Assembly: GCA_000018565.1 (NCBI GenBank)
Contig: CP000875.1
Coordinates: 3,239,199 to 3,303,198 of the forward strand
Length of the DNA: 64,000 nt
Reading direction: 5' to 3'
DNA from: Herpetosiphon aurantiacus DSM 785
GTDB lineage: Bacteria > Chloroflexota > Chloroflexia > Chloroflexales > Herpetosiphonaceae
The position numbers and the translations under genes were made by a program. The notes under the pieces are model-generated. The model was not told where the DNA came from. It did no database searches and saw only the letters and a list, made by a program, of their open reading frames with translations. Below are positions 54,425 through 64,000 of this stretch, in pieces (positions within the stretch are counted from its first letter, which is position 1; each line of letters opens with the position of its first letter).

Positions 54425-55744
54425 CTGTTCAGCAACCGTGAGCAAGGCTTGTTGCAACACATTCAACCCATATTCAACTTGAGCTTGATCGAGGATAAAC
54501 GGCGGTGTAAGGATCAGCACATTGCCATGCATCCCGCCGCCAAGCACCAAAACCCCTTGGGCTTGGCACAAACTCACCACCTGCATAACGGCTGCGGGAT
54601 TGGGCGTAATGCCATCAGCTTGTACCAGCTCTAGCCCGATCATCAAGCCACGCCCGCGCACATCACCCACTAAGGCGCAGTTTTCGGCAATCGCCTCTAA
54701 ACCACGGAGTAAGTTTTGGCTTAATTGATTGACCTGATCTAATGTATTATGTTCAGTTAATACCCGAATTGCGGCGGCGGCCCCAGCGCATGCCAAGGGA
54801 TGACCCATAAATGTGCCAGTATGCAAGGGTTCGCCATTGACCTGCCAATAGGCCATATGCTCAGCACGGCCAACACAGGCGGCAATTTGCAAACCACCAG
54901 TCATGCCCTTGCCCATACAAATCAAATCTGGCTCGATTCCATCGTGATTCACGCCCCACCACTTGCCAGTGCGTCCCCAACCAGTAAAAATTTCATCAGC
55001 AATCAACAAAATATTGTATTGATCACACAGTTGGCGCAAGCCGCGCAACCAGCCATCAGGCGGCACAATTTCGCCTTCACGGCCTTGAACTGGCTCGACA
55101 ATTAATGCCCCAATTGAGCTAGCACTGGTTTTGATCGCCTGCTCAGTAGTGGTTAATGCCCAATCCAAACAATCACCAGCCTCACGCCAACGAAATGGAT
55201 AGGGATACGGTGCACGTTGAATATGGCTCGATAATTGCGGCAAGAATGGTTGGCGAAAATCAGCCCGATTGGTTGCCGCCAATGCCCCATAACTCAAACC
55301 ATGATAACCACCAGTAAATGCAATGACTCCAGGTTTTTGGGTTGCAAGCATGGCAGTTTTAAGGGCAATTTCAATACTTTCAGCGCCACTACCTGCTAAA
55401 AACACCCGTCCATCAGCAATTGGCGCATGCTGTTTAATTAATTGAACCAACTCGATCCGCGCTTCATGGGCAAACACATCGCCCATTCCGTGAATCAAGC
55501 GCTGGCTTTGAGCTTGAATCGCCGCCAACACCGCTGGATGGCGATGGCCAATCCCGACCACCCCAAAGGCTGCCGCAAAATCAAGATAGCGATTGCCATC
55601 AACATCAGTCACCAGCGCACCCTCGGCCTCGGCCCATACAATGCCGCCAGGCAAGGTTAAACTCGGTGCTTCACTGGATGCCAATTGCGCTAAGAGCGCT
55701 TGGCTACGTGGCCCAGGCACAGCACTCACAATTTTGGGTAACAT
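54416..55744 (-). CDS. Class-III aminotransferase (4-aminobutyrate-type)
   Basis: 442 residues. PLP enzyme of the ornithine/GABA aminotransferase family: GSGAESIEIALKTA (near 118), EPVQGREGE, IADEIFTGWGRTGKWW with the PLP Asp, and the Schiff-base Lys in CMGKGMTGG (near 282). It moves amino groups from omega-amino acids to a 2-oxo acid. The exact substrate is uncertain. No operon partner. Confidence 0.92.
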   Translation of the reverse strand: MLPKIVSAVPGPRSQALLAQLASSEAPSLTLPGGIVWAEAEGALVTDVDGNRYLDFAAAFGVVGIGHRHPAVLAAIQAQSQRLIHGMGDVFAHEARIELVQLIKQHAPIADGRVFLAGSGAESIEIALKTAMLATQKPGVIAFTGGYHGLSYGALAATNRADFRQPFLPQLSSHIQRAPYPYPFRWREAGDCLDWALTTTEQAIKTSASSIGALIVEPVQGREGEIVPPDGWLRGLRQLCDQYNILLIADEIFTGWGRTGKWWGVNHDGIEPDLICMGKGMTGGLQIAACVGRAEHMAYWQVNGEPLHTGTFMGHPLACAGAAAAIRVLTEHNTLDQVNQLSQNLLRGLEAIAENCALVGDVRGRGLMIGLELVQADGITPNPAAVMQVVSLCQAQGVLVLGGGMHGNVLILTPPFILDQAQVEYGLNVLQQALLTVAEQQK

Positions 55745-55775
55745 GCTCTATTCCATTCTTAACTATTTTCAGGAT

Positions 55776-55809
55776 CAAAAAACCCATGGCTGCCAAAGCA
55801 ACCATGGGT
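55776..55809 (-). terminator. Terminator of the zinc-ribbon gene
   Basis: On the minus strand ACCCATGG pairs with CCATGGGT, followed by six T. Confidence 0.8.
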
Positions 55810-55830
55810 ATTGTAGCAAGCTTCAAGTTT

Positions 55831-56376
55831 TTACAAACGAGCGCCGCATTCAGGGCAGAACACCGCTTGACCAGCCACTTTAAAGCCACAACTTGGACAC
55901 AACCGCTCGATCGGAATCGCCCCGCTATCGACTGGTGGTGCAGCAGGAGCTTCACTTGGCGGTGCATAGCTGGTTGGTGGCACATAATTTTGGGCCTCAA
56001 CTGGCGGTGCATACGGCGCTTGTTGGGGTGGGACTGATGGCGCATACGGCTGAGGATAGGCTGGTGGTGGCGGGGTTTGCACTGCCACAAATTGCTCGTT
56101 TTGGGCACGCTCTAATTCAGCTTGGGCTGAAGTCAAACGCGCTTGCAAATCGTTGATCAAATTGACCAAGCTCGTAACTTCGGGGGCAGTTAGCACACCT
56201 TGTTGGTGCAGTTCGTAAGCGCGTTGGCCCAACAAACCATAATTCGTGGCAATTTGCTGCTGCATATCGCCAATATCGCTGCGAACGCGACTGGTACGTT
56301 GTAATTTGTCGGCCTCGAACTTGGCGCGATCAACACCTTGCGAGAGTGTTCCTTTAAGATTGTCGAGAAATCCCAT
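55831..56376 (-). CDS. Coiled-coil, proline-rich protein with C-terminal zinc ribbon
   Basis: 181 residues; AGGAGG before the ATG. Helical coiled-coil region 20-95, a Pro/Ala/Tyr-rich linker 98-155, then a zinc ribbon (CPSCG ... CPECG) at the C-terminus. Single-gene unit. Such proteins are common in Chloroflexota; the role is unknown. Confidence 0.78.
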   Translation of the reverse strand: MGFLDNLKGTLSQGVDRAKFEADKLQRTSRVRSDIGDMQQQIATNYGLLGQRAYELHQQGVLTAPEVTSLVNLINDLQARLTSAQAELERAQNEQFVAVQTPPPPAYPQPYAPSVPPQQAPYAPPVEAQNYVPPTSYAPPSEAPAAPPVDSGAIPIERLCPSCGFKVAGQAVFCPECGARL

Positions 56377-56511
56377 ATATTCCTCCTACAATAGCCTGGA
56401 AACCATGGCTATAAGCCTATTCTAGCGGAAATACAGCTCAAATGCTACCTTCCGCAAGCCTTAGGCCATGGGTTGGTTTAACGTTGCCACATGATCACAA
56501 GTTGCAGCAGT

Positions 56512-57273
56512 TTAGACCCCAGTTGGCACATCAACAAAGAAGGTTTTTACCCGAAAAGTTTGCTCTAGATGTGCGCCCAATGCCTTAACACCCAACGTTT
56601 CAGTGTGATAATGGCCGGCACAAATCAAGGGCATATCGGCCTCGATCGAGGGAAAAACCGCTGCATAATTAACTTCGCCAGTCAGCAAGGCATCGCAGCC
56701 ATCACGCAGCGCTTGCTCCAATTCGCTGGCCCCATCGCCCGAAACGACCCCAACCCGTTTAATTCCACGCGATGTTTGACCCCAAACTTTGATCTCGTTT
56801 TCGGGAATTGCCAAGGTGCTTTTGACATGGGCAACTAAGCCTTCAATACTTAATGGCGTGGTTAGTTGGCCGATAAAGCCCAACATTTGGCCACGATAAT
56901 CGCCAAATGGCTGAACCATTTCCCAACCTAGAAGCTTGAGTAATTGGGCATTATTGCCAACTTCGCCATGAGCATCAAGCGGCAAATGCGAGGTATACAG
57001 CGAACAATCAGCTGCCATCAAGCGTTTGATTCGTCGCCCAAGCCAGCCAACTAAGGGCTGAGCATTGCCCCAAAACAAGCCATGATGGGTCAGCAACAAA
57101 TCGGCATTGCCAGCAATTGCTGCTTCAATCGCCTGCAACGAAGCATCAACCGCCAGCGCGATGGTTTTAACCTCGTCACGCCCTTCAACTTGCAAGCCAT
57201 TTAAGCTTGCATCGCGAAATTTGGCGGTTTGCAAATAGCTATCCAAATAGCGCACCAACTCTGTTAGTTGCAT
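56512..57273 (-). CDS. Nif3-like dinuclear metal-binding protein
   Basis: 253 residues. Metal ligands: LLTHHGLFWG (near 60), SHLPLDAHGEVGNN (near 95) and GHYHTE near the C-terminus. The family forms hexamers with a di-iron or di-zinc site; some act as GTP cyclohydrolase-like proteins, others are of unknown function. It starts 8 bases after the TerC gene and has GGAG; the two genes form a unit. Confidence 0.92.
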   Translation of the reverse strand: MQLTELVRYLDSYLQTAKFRDASLNGLQVEGRDEVKTIALAVDASLQAIEAAIAGNADLLLTHHGLFWGNAQPLVGWLGRRIKRLMAADCSLYTSHLPLDAHGEVGNNAQLLKLLGWEMVQPFGDYRGQMLGFIGQLTTPLSIEGLVAHVKSTLAIPENEIKVWGQTSRGIKRVGVVSGDGASELEQALRDGCDALLTGEVNYAAVFPSIEADMPLICAGHYHTETLGVKALGAHLEQTFRVKTFFVDVPTGV

Positions 57274-57281
57274 GATTGCTC

Positions 57282-58169
57282 CTATTCACCTTGCATGCGA
57301 GCAGCAACCCGTTGGCGAAATGGCGCAAACAACAAGCCAAACAACCAACGAATTGGCCATAAAAGCCAGCCAACCAGCGTATCAACGATCGAAGCCAACG
57401 GCAAACCTAAACGTAAGAATTTTTTGAGTGGCTTCAAGAATGGCAAACGTGAAAGTGCTACAGTTAACGCCAAAATTGTCATCGAAATTGCAAATTTCAG
57501 CCAATGCGGTGTTTCAAGATGCCAAACAATTTTGATCACCGATTCGGTGCCAATTGCTAGCAACAAAGCAAACGCGGCATGTTCAAGGTTTGGTTCCCAT
57601 TCAATCAAGCTAGTGAAGATTTGGGCCGCGAACCGCATCACCAAAATTCCAATCGCTACGCCTAAGCCAATCACCCAAAAGCGCTTTTGTGGATCAGCAT
57701 TGACTGCTACGACCACATTATCAAGGCTAAACGCCAAATCGATCATTTCAATAATCAAGACGGTTTGCCAAAAACCGGTCGTTCGTTGTTTGACTTCACT
57801 ATGCTCATCAATTTGATCGCGGCGATGCATATGGGCAAAGTGATTGACACTCAACCAAACCAAATAGCCTGAGCCAATCGCCAAAACCCATGGATTTTCG
57901 GTAATAATGAAGGCCACCGCCAACATTAACCCACGTCCAACATAGGCTCCAATCAAGCCAACTTTTAATGCGGCTGCCTGTTGCATACCCAAAAAGCGCT
58001 CACCATGGCCTTGCATCCATTGCAGCCACTTGGGCCATGGAATCGGCTGATCTTGCGGCAAATGCGCCACCATCGCGCCTAAAACTGCGGCATTATCGAT
58101 CGAAAGAATCCCTTCGAGAAACACTAAAAGAAACACAATTTGCAGAATATCAAAAATGTCTTGCCACAC
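57282..58169 (-). CDS. TerC-family membrane protein
   Basis: 295 residues starting at GTG after AAAGGA. Membrane segments carry the TerC motifs EGILSIDNAAVLG (near 19) and DLAFSLDNVVVAV (near 143). TerC proteins are linked to manganese export and tellurite tolerance, and to metal loading of exported proteins. It precedes the Nif3-like gene. Confidence 0.9.
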   Translation of the reverse strand: MWQDIFDILQIVFLLVFLEGILSIDNAAVLGAMVAHLPQDQPIPWPKWLQWMQGHGERFLGMQQAAALKVGLIGAYVGRGLMLAVAFIITENPWVLAIGSGYLVWLSVNHFAHMHRRDQIDEHSEVKQRTTGFWQTVLIIEMIDLAFSLDNVVVAVNADPQKRFWVIGLGVAIGILVMRFAAQIFTSLIEWEPNLEHAAFALLLAIGTESVIKIVWHLETPHWLKFAISMTILALTVALSRLPFLKPLKKFLRLGLPLASIVDTLVGWLLWPIRWLFGLLFAPFRQRVAARMQGE

Positions 58170-58286
58170 GTCGTCGGTATCCTTTCATGATAACTGATTG
58201 ATTCACTAGCATTAATTATACGTCACCTGCACGAATTCGATATGAATAGAATGTTGATTATTGATTAACCAACATAGCCCTAAAAC

Positions 58287-58313
58287 CAAAGATGCCAGCG
58301 AAGGCTAGCATCT
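58287..58313. terminator. Possible bidirectional terminator
   Basis: AAGATGCCAGC pairs with GCTAGCATCTT (one mismatch) around GAAG. It lies between the metE stop and the TerC gene. There is no clear T-run. Confidence 0.4.
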
Positions 58314-58360
58314 TCGTTCGTACACGTTGATCAGGTCGGATTGATCAAAAATACGTTAAT

Positions 58361-60607
58361 TTAGCTGATTTGGTTACGCACTTGTTTGGTTGCGGTAACC
58401 ATCGCCTGTAATGCCGCCGCAACTTCAGCATAGGTGCGAGTTTTCAAGCCACAATCAGGGTTGATCCACAATTGCTCGGCAGGCAAATAGTTGAGCAATT
58501 GCCGCATTCGCGCAACCAATTGTTCAACTGTTGGAATATTTGGGCTGTGAATATCATACACGCCAGGCCCAATTTGTTGGGTGTAGCGGCCTTCTAAGCC
58601 AGCTAACAGCGAGCCAGCACTGCGGGCATCTTCAATGCTAATCACATCAGCATCAAGCGCGGCAATTGCGGCAATAATATCGTTGAAATCGCTATAGCAC
58701 ATATGGGTATGAATTTGGGTGCTCGGTTTGGCATCGCTGGTCGCAATTCGAAAAGCTCGCACCGCCCAATCAAGGTAGTTTTGCCAATCGTTGCGACGTA
58801 ACGGTAAGCCCTCACGGAAGGCAGGCTCGTCAATTTGAATGATGTTAATGCCTGCTGCCTCTAAATCAGTTACTTCATCGCGCAAGGCTAAGCCAATTTG
58901 GGCAGCAACGGCGCTACGCGGCAAATCATCGCGCACAAAGCTCCATTGCAACATCGTCACTGGCCCAGTCAACATGCCCTTGACAGGTCGCTTGGTCAGC
59001 GATTGAGCATAGGCAGTTTCGGCAACACTCAAAGCCGCCGTGCGATAAACATCACCAGCAATCACTGGCGGGCGCACACAGCGACTACCATAACTTTGTA
59101 CCCAACCTTCTTGAGTGGCTACGTAACCTGCCAAATGCTCGGCGAAAAATTGCACCATATCGTTGCGCTCTGGCTCGCCATGCACCAACACATCAATTCC
59201 CCACTGTTCTTGCAGCGCAATCACATGGGCAATTTCGGCATTGATTGTTTCGGCATAGCCAGTTGGGTTGCGCTTGGCTTCAGCGCGAGCTTTGCGCAAA
59301 GCCGCAGTTTGCGGGAACGAGCCAATTGTGGTGGTTGGCAACAGTGGCAAGTTCAATTTGGCTTGTTGCAATGGCACACGTTCAGCATAGGCCAAACGTG
59401 CTGGTGTTTCAGTACCCAAGGCAGCAGTGCGCTCACGTACCGCTGGCACAATTCGGCCAACGCCATCAAGCCATTGCTGACGCGAGGCCAGCGCTGCATC
59501 CCAAGTTGGTTGCACGCTTGCAATGCCATCGCGTAAGGCGTTAGCTAATAATTCTAGTTCGGCCAAACGTTCTTGGGCAAAGGCCAAACCACTGCTAACC
59601 GCAACAGGCAAATTACGTTCAGCAGTTACGGTTTCGGGCAGGTGTAACAATGAACATGAGCTGCTCAAGATCAAGCGTTCGGGTGCGACAAATTCGCTTA
59701 ATCCAGTAATTTTGGTATACAAATCGGCTAAATCGCTCCGCCAAACGTTGCGCCCATTAACCACCCCAGCGACTAAAATTTTGTCCTGCGGAAAGCCATG
59801 ATATTGAATCGCAGCCCAATTGGCGTGGCCTTGCACCAAATCCAAGCCTAAGCCATGGATTGGTAAGCGACACAGTTCGCGATACCACGGCGTAACATCA
59901 CCATAATAGGTTTGCACCACGATCTTGCCGTGCTTGCTCAGCTCGCGATAGCAGGCGGCAAAGGCTTGCCATTCTTCTTCAGTCACATCGCCAACCAAAG
60001 CAGGCTCGTCACATTGAATAAATGCTACATTACAATCATTCAATTCGCGCACAATTTGGGCATACATTGCAGTTAATTGTTGTAGATGTTGGGCTAATTC
60101 GGCTCCCGCCAAGCGAGCCAAGCGCAAGAATGTCCAAGGCCCAAGCAACACCGGGCGAGCTTTTGCTCCAACCACATTCTGGGCAAAACGCACTTGTTCC
60201 AGCACCAAATTGGCTTGCAGTTCCCAACGCTCAGGAATTTCCGGCACTAAATAATGATAGTTTGTATCAAACCATTTGGTCATTTCCAAGGCTGGCAGGC
60301 CATCACGACCTCGCGCCAGTGCAAAATAGCCCTGTAAATTATGCGCATCGACCTTGCCAAAGCGTGCTGGCACAGCTCCCAACATCAGCGCCGTATCCAA
60401 TACATGGTCGTACAAACTAAAATCGCCAACGGGCACAAGATCCAAGCGCTGGGCTTGGGTCGCCAACCGATCGTGGCATAATTCGTTGATCGCCGCCCGA
60501 AAACCAGTTTCATCGAGTTTGCCACTCCAAAAGCGTTCCAAAGCCTGCTTGTATGGCCGGCCAACGCCAACCCGTGGATAACCCACAACTGTTGTTTGAA
60601 AATTCAT
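58361..60607 (-). CDS. metE: Cobalamin-independent methionine synthase
   Basis: 748 residues from ATG 60607. It is the two-barrel form: N-terminal barrel (1-380; VGYPRVGVGRPYKQALERFW) and catalytic C-terminal barrel (about 400-748) with zinc ligands in QIHTHMCYSDF, and NPDCGLKTR. It transfers the methyl group of methyltetrahydropteroyl-triglutamate to homocysteine without B12. It starts two bases after the nrdB stop, so it is read from the nrdA-nrdB transcript. The genome also has MetH, so this is a backup when B12 is scarce. Confidence 0.96.
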   Translation of the reverse strand: MNFQTTVVGYPRVGVGRPYKQALERFWSGKLDETGFRAAINELCHDRLATQAQRLDLVPVGDFSLYDHVLDTALMLGAVPARFGKVDAHNLQGYFALARGRDGLPALEMTKWFDTNYHYLVPEIPERWELQANLVLEQVRFAQNVVGAKARPVLLGPWTFLRLARLAGAELAQHLQQLTAMYAQIVRELNDCNVAFIQCDEPALVGDVTEEEWQAFAACYRELSKHGKIVVQTYYGDVTPWYRELCRLPIHGLGLDLVQGHANWAAIQYHGFPQDKILVAGVVNGRNVWRSDLADLYTKITGLSEFVAPERLILSSSCSLLHLPETVTAERNLPVAVSSGLAFAQERLAELELLANALRDGIASVQPTWDAALASRQQWLDGVGRIVPAVRERTAALGTETPARLAYAERVPLQQAKLNLPLLPTTTIGSFPQTAALRKARAEAKRNPTGYAETINAEIAHVIALQEQWGIDVLVHGEPERNDMVQFFAEHLAGYVATQEGWVQSYGSRCVRPPVIAGDVYRTAALSVAETAYAQSLTKRPVKGMLTGPVTMLQWSFVRDDLPRSAVAAQIGLALRDEVTDLEAAGINIIQIDEPAFREGLPLRRNDWQNYLDWAVRAFRIATSDAKPSTQIHTHMCYSDFNDIIAAIAALDADVISIEDARSAGSLLAGLEGRYTQQIGPGVYDIHSPNIPTVEQLVARMRQLLNYLPAEQLWINPDCGLKTRTYAEVAAALQAMVTATKQVRNQIS

Positions 60608-60609
60608 GC

Positions 60610-61638
60610 TTAATCCCATTCTAGACTGGCCGCTGATTGATATTCAGTGACCCGCGTCTCAAAGAAATTCTTCTCCTTGGTCAAATCGATCGTTTCACTC
60701 ATCCATGGAAATGGATTTTGTGAGCCATATTGAATCGCTAAACCAATCCGTTGCAGACGGCGGTCGGCGATATATTGCACATAATCGCGGAACATTGCTG
60801 CATGCAAGCCCATTACTCCACGCGGCAAGCATTCAGCAGCATATTGAGCTTCTAATTCAACTGATTGGCGAATTAATTGCACAATCTCAGCTTGAAATTC
60901 GTTTGTCCAAATTGCTGGGTTTTCAGCTTTGATTCCATTAATCAAATCGACCCCAAAATTCAGGTGAATTGTTTCATCGCGTAAAATATATTGAATTTGC
61001 TCACCAATGCCCGTCAGTACATTGCGGCGATGTAATGAAAGCAGCATTGCAAAACCGCTATAGAAGAAAATCCCTTCCATAATCACATAATAGCCAATTA
61101 GATTTTTAACGAAGGTTTGCATCCCTGTGAGCGTTTCAGTGCTAAATTGTGGGTCGAGCACCGCCGCAGTTAATTGCATCTCAAACTGATCTTTTTGGCT
61201 AATAACTGGAATTTCATGATACATATTGAAGATTTCACGTTCATTCAGGCCCAAGCTTTCGACAATATGCAAAAATGCGTGGGTATGAATCGCTTCTTCA
61301 AAAGCTTGGCGTAATAAATATTGACGACATTCGGCGTTGGTAATATGTCGAAAAATCGCCAAAACAATATTGTTGCCAACTAAACTTTCTGCTGTCGCAA
61401 AAAAGCCTAAATTGCGCAATACCATCAAGCGTTCATCAGCTGATAGACTCGTTGAGCGCCAAATTGCAATATCACCAGTCATCGAAACTTCGTTGGGCAT
61501 CCAGTGGTTCGCACAACCATTCAGATAATGCTCCCAAGCCCAGCCATAGCGCAACGGCATTAATTGGTTTACATCAACTTGATTACAATTGATCAGGCGT
61601 TTATCGCTGGCATTAAAGCGGCCAAATTGTTCAGTCAT
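60610..61638 (-). CDS. nrdB: Ribonucleotide reductase small subunit, class Ic-like (no radical Tyr)
   Basis: 342 residues from the ATG after GAGGA. Metal ligands in E. coli-like numbering: Glu84 (FATAES), Glu115 and His118 ([10 protein letters not shown]), Glu188 (VIMEG), Glu222 and His225 (DETIH). The radical Tyr122 position is Phe (HTHAF), and the first ligand is Glu, not Asp. Both changes are the signature of class Ic enzymes such as that of Chlamydia, which use a Mn/Fe centre instead of a tyrosyl radical. The Chlamydia residues sit five positions higher, in the same pattern. It partners the nrdA product 13 bases upstream. Confidence 0.93.
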   Translation of the reverse strand: MTEQFGRFNASDKRLINCNQVDVNQLMPLRYGWAWEHYLNGCANHWMPNEVSMTGDIAIWRSTSLSADERLMVLRNLGFFATAESLVGNNIVLAIFRHITNAECRQYLLRQAFEEAIHTHAFLHIVESLGLNEREIFNMYHEIPVISQKDQFEMQLTAAVLDPQFSTETLTGMQTFVKNLIGYYVIMEGIFFYSGFAMLLSLHRRNVLTGIGEQIQYILRDETIHLNFGVDLINGIKAENPAIWTNEFQAEIVQLIRQSVELEAQYAAECLPRGVMGLHAAMFRDYVQYIADRRLQRIGLAIQYGSQNPFPWMSETIDLTKEKNFFETRVTEYQSAASLEWD

Positions 61639-61651
61639 GCAACATTCCTCG

Positions 61652-64000
61652 CTACTCACAGGCTTCGCAACTAGGGTCATCGATTGGACAAACGTTATCG
61701 CTCAGCACGCTGGCCGATTCGCTGCGGTTGCGCATCCAGCGTGGTTGCACCCCAAAACGATTGATATCCAAGGTCGATTTTTCAATTTGGGTCGCGGCTA
61801 GCGTGCGCAGGTAATAGGTGGTTTTTAATCCCATACGCCACGCCGTCAGATAAATCTCATTCAAGCGTTTGCCGCTGGTTTCAGCCACATACAAATTGAG
61901 CGATTGACCCATATCGATCCATTTTTGGCGACGAGCAGCGCAGGCAATCAGCCATTCGGGGGCAATCTCGAAGGCAGTCAAAAATTGAGTTTTGAGTTCA
62001 GCAGGAATTCGTTCGATTTGGCTGATTGCGCCATCGTAATATTTCAATTCGGCCAGCAGATCAACATCCCACAAACCGCGAGCTTTGAGCGCATCGACCA
62101 AAGCCCGATTGACCGTGGTGAAATCACCCGAAAGATTGCTTTTGACGTACAAATGGCGATAGGTTGGCTCAATTGATTGACTTGTGCCAACGATATTGGC
62201 AATCGTAGCGGTCGGAGCAATTGCCAACAAATTGCTATTACGAATGCCATATTGAGCCAAAGCCTCGCGCAGCGGCTGCCAATCGTAATGGCTGCTGTGA
62301 TCAAGTTCGGGCTTGCTGTCGCGCTGCTCGGCTAAAATTGCCAAACTATCGATCGGCAACATGCCGCGATCCCATTTTGAGCCACGAAAACTAGGGTATG
62401 CCCCGCGTTCCCGCGCCAACTCAATTGAGGCAGCAACCGCAAAATAGGCAATGGCTTCCATCGAACGATCGGAAAATTCGACCGCTGCTTGGCTGGCATA
62501 GCCAATCTTCAATGCATACAAAGCATCCTGAAAACCCATCAAACCCAAGCCAATTGGGCGATGGCGGGCATTGGCTTGAGCCGCTTGGGGACGCGGATAA
62601 AAATTAATATCGATCACGTTATCGAGCATGCGCACTGCGGTCGTAACCGTGGTACGCAATTTTTCAAGGTCAAGTGAACCATCACGAATATGCGCCGCCA
62701 AATTAATCGAGCCAAGATTACAAACTGCAATCTCATCTGCCGAGGTATTCAGCAGAATTTCGGTGCATAAATTACTGCTATGAATCACCCCAACATGATC
62801 TTGGGGCGAGCGCACATTGGCAGCATCCTTCCAAGTAATCCAAGGATGGCCGGTTTCAAACAGGCGCGTCAAGACTTTGCGCCAGAGTGCTACCGCCTCA
62901 ACCTGACGTGCTGAACGCATCAAGCCTTGAGCCGCTAGCGCCTCATATTCGGCGTAGCGCACCGCAAAGTCTTGACCATACAAATCGTGCAAATCGGGGA
63001 CTTCATCGGGCGAAAACAAGCTCCATGAGCCATTGCTCAACACCCGTTCCATCAACAAATCGGGAACCCACAAGGCCGTGTGCATATCGTGGGTACGGCG
63101 GCGTTCATCGCCAGTTGGCTTGCGCAAATCGAGAAAATCTTCAAGATCAGCGTGCCATGCTTCGAGATAGGCGCAAACCGCACCTTTACGTTTGCCGCCT
63201 TGATTAACCGCAATCGCCGTATCATTGACAATTTTGAGAAAGGGAATTACCCCTTGGCTCACACCATTTGTGCCATGAATTGGTGCGCCAAGGGCGCGAA
63301 CCGGAGTCCAATCGTTACCCAAACCGCCCGCCCATTTTGAAAGCATAGCGTTATCGCTGATCGCCCCGAAGATTGCCTCAAGATCATCGCCGACCGTCGA
63401 GAGATAGCACGACGATAATTGGGGATGGGTAGTGGCAGCATTGAACAAGGTTGGGGTAGCCGAAGTAAAGTGGAATTGCGACAGCACCTCGTAAAAACGC
63501 AAGGTTTGGGCTTCACGATCAGCCTCATTCAAGGCCAAACCCATTGCAACACGCATCCAAAAGATTTGCGGCAACTCACGGCGCAAGCCCTGCCACTGAA
63601 TAAAATAGCGGTCATACAGGGTTTGCAGGCCAGGATAAGCCAAAAGAGCATCGCGCTCGGGCACAATTGCCGCTGCTAAACGAGCCAAATCGAAGCTAGC
63701 CAGTTTGGGGTCGAGCAAGCCTTGGGCAATTCCAGCCTGAATATAATCAACAAAAGCACTCGCATAGCGTGGCACAACCGCTGGAGTCGCCAAATATTCG
63801 CCAAGCACCTCAAAGTGCAGTTGGCTGGCCAAGAGCGCGGCGGCCACAAAACTATAATCCGGCTCCTGCTCAATCCAGCTTCGAGCGGTTAAGCAACAGG
63901 CCTGCAATTGCTCGGCAACCGCCATATTGGGATAAAAGCCCAAACTCGCCGCCTGCCAGAGCGTATTCGCGTCAGTTGTTTGGGGATAAGCAGCACAAGC
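61652..64000 (-). CDS. nrdA: Ribonucleotide reductase large subunit (5' end outside window)
   Basis: At least 782 residues; the frame is open to the window edge, so the N-terminal ATP-cone is not visible. Marks: [16 protein letters not shown] (active-site Cys), NLCTEI (NxCxE radical relay), and Cys pairs in the tail [12 protein letters not shown] for thioredoxin-type reduction. It makes deoxyribonucleotides from ribonucleoside diphosphates, oxygen-dependent and B12-independent. First visible gene of the nrdA-nrdB-metE unit; its promoter lies outside. Confidence 0.94.
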   Translation of the reverse strand, partial: ACAAYPQTTDANTLWQAASLGFYPNMAVAEQLQACCLTARSWIEQEPDYSFVAAALLASQLHFEVLGEYLATPAVVPRYASAFVDYIQAGIAQGLLDPKLASFDLARLAAAIVPERDALLAYPGLQTLYDRYFIQWQGLRRELPQIFWMRVAMGLALNEADREAQTLRFYEVLSQFHFTSATPTLFNAATTHPQLSSCYLSTVGDDLEAIFGAISDNAMLSKWAGGLGNDWTPVRALGAPIHGTNGVSQGVIPFLKIVNDTAIAVNQGGKRKGAVCAYLEAWHADLEDFLDLRKPTGDERRRTHDMHTALWVPDLLMERVLSNGSWSLFSPDEVPDLHDLYGQDFAVRYAEYEALAAQGLMRSARQVEAVALWRKVLTRLFETGHPWITWKDAANVRSPQDHVGVIHSSNLCTEILLNTSADEIAVCNLGSINLAAHIRDGSLDLEKLRTTVTTAVRMLDNVIDINFYPRPQAAQANARHRPIGLGLMGFQDALYALKIGYASQAAVEFSDRSMEAIAYFAVAASIELARERGAYPSFRGSKWDRGMLPIDSLAILAEQRDSKPELDHSSHYDWQPLREALAQYGIRNSNLLAIAPTATIANIVGTSQSIEPTYRHLYVKSNLSGDFTTVNRALVDALKARGLWDVDLLAELKYYDGAISQIERIPAELKTQFLTAFEIAPEWLIACAARRQKWIDMGQSLNLYVAETSGKRLNEIYLTAWRMGLKTTYYLRTLAATQIEKSTLDINRFGVQPRWMRNRSESASVLSDNVCPIDDPSCEACE

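Noticed and set aside
1-64000. tRNA or rRNA genes
   Set aside because: I found no cloverleaf-like sequence or conserved TTCGANTCC arm with matching stems, nor rRNA segments, but a scan by eye can miss one.

Overview
The window looks like the chromosome of a filamentous Chloroflexota bacterium, most probably Herpetosiphon or a close relative. This rests on about 50% GC in the housekeeping genes, on membrane proteins of the Chlor_Arch_YYY (DUF2298) type known mainly from Chloroflexota and archaea, and on dispersed GC-rich intergenic repeats. The assignment is inference from gene content; no 16S rRNA or tRNA gene was seen.

Layout. 1-770: end of a TPR protein. 1.08-13.48 kb (minus): an apparent operon with a 2596-residue membrane protein (GT39-like domain, two YYY domains, TPR tail), a second single-domain YYY protein, a small membrane protein, a KdpD/USP-like protein and a small unknown protein. 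14.1-27.2 kb (minus): a defence island. Its first part is a PLD/SNF2 helicase with an Eco57I-class methylase that is interrupted by 52 perfect copies of a 5-bp repeat. Its second part is a tightly coupled three-gene operon: a DisA-type (DAC) nucleotide cyclase-like protein, a patatin-like phospholipase, and a membrane/coiled-coil/GAF-like protein. This resembles CBASS but has a DAC domain in place of the usual CD-NTase. 27.5-31.3 kb: promoter, SAM-I riboswitch with terminator, and metH. 31.3-31.8 kb: dispersed repeats carrying a MITE-like insertion. 31.8-52.9 kb: GH31 glucosidase, rplY, sigA, HerA-like ATPase, an ABC exporter, rhomboid protease, a TetR regulator with a hydrolase, gatC, a LysE exporter, SDR, threonine dehydrogenase, CvpA and phosphohexomutase. 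53.1-58.2 kb: a YflT-like glycine-zipper stress protein, class-III aminotransferase, zinc-ribbon protein, Nif3-like protein and TerC. 58.4-64 kb (minus): nrdA-nrdB-metE, truncated by the window edge.

Working together. (1) The repeat in the methylase is open in all three minus-strand frames, and its 5-bp unit is not a multiple of 3. A gain of one unit or a loss of two would join the methylase body to a 360-residue C-terminal part that now lies out of frame, so the locus has the structure of a phase-variable switch. (2) The DAC-patatin-GAF genes have ribosome binding sites that overlap the preceding stop codons, so the products are probably made together: a signal-nucleotide synthase and a membrane-degrading effector. 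(3) metH is B12-dependent and under SAM control, whereas nrdA-nrdB-metE groups B12-independent enzymes. NrdB has Phe at the radical-tyrosine position and Glu at the first metal ligand, the signature of class Ic (Mn/Fe) reductases. (4) The giant YYY protein and its neighbour probably handle lipid-linked sugars at the membrane, but their reaction is unknown.

Several called starts were moved inward because the longest reading frames run into dispersed intergenic repeats or lack a ribosome binding site.
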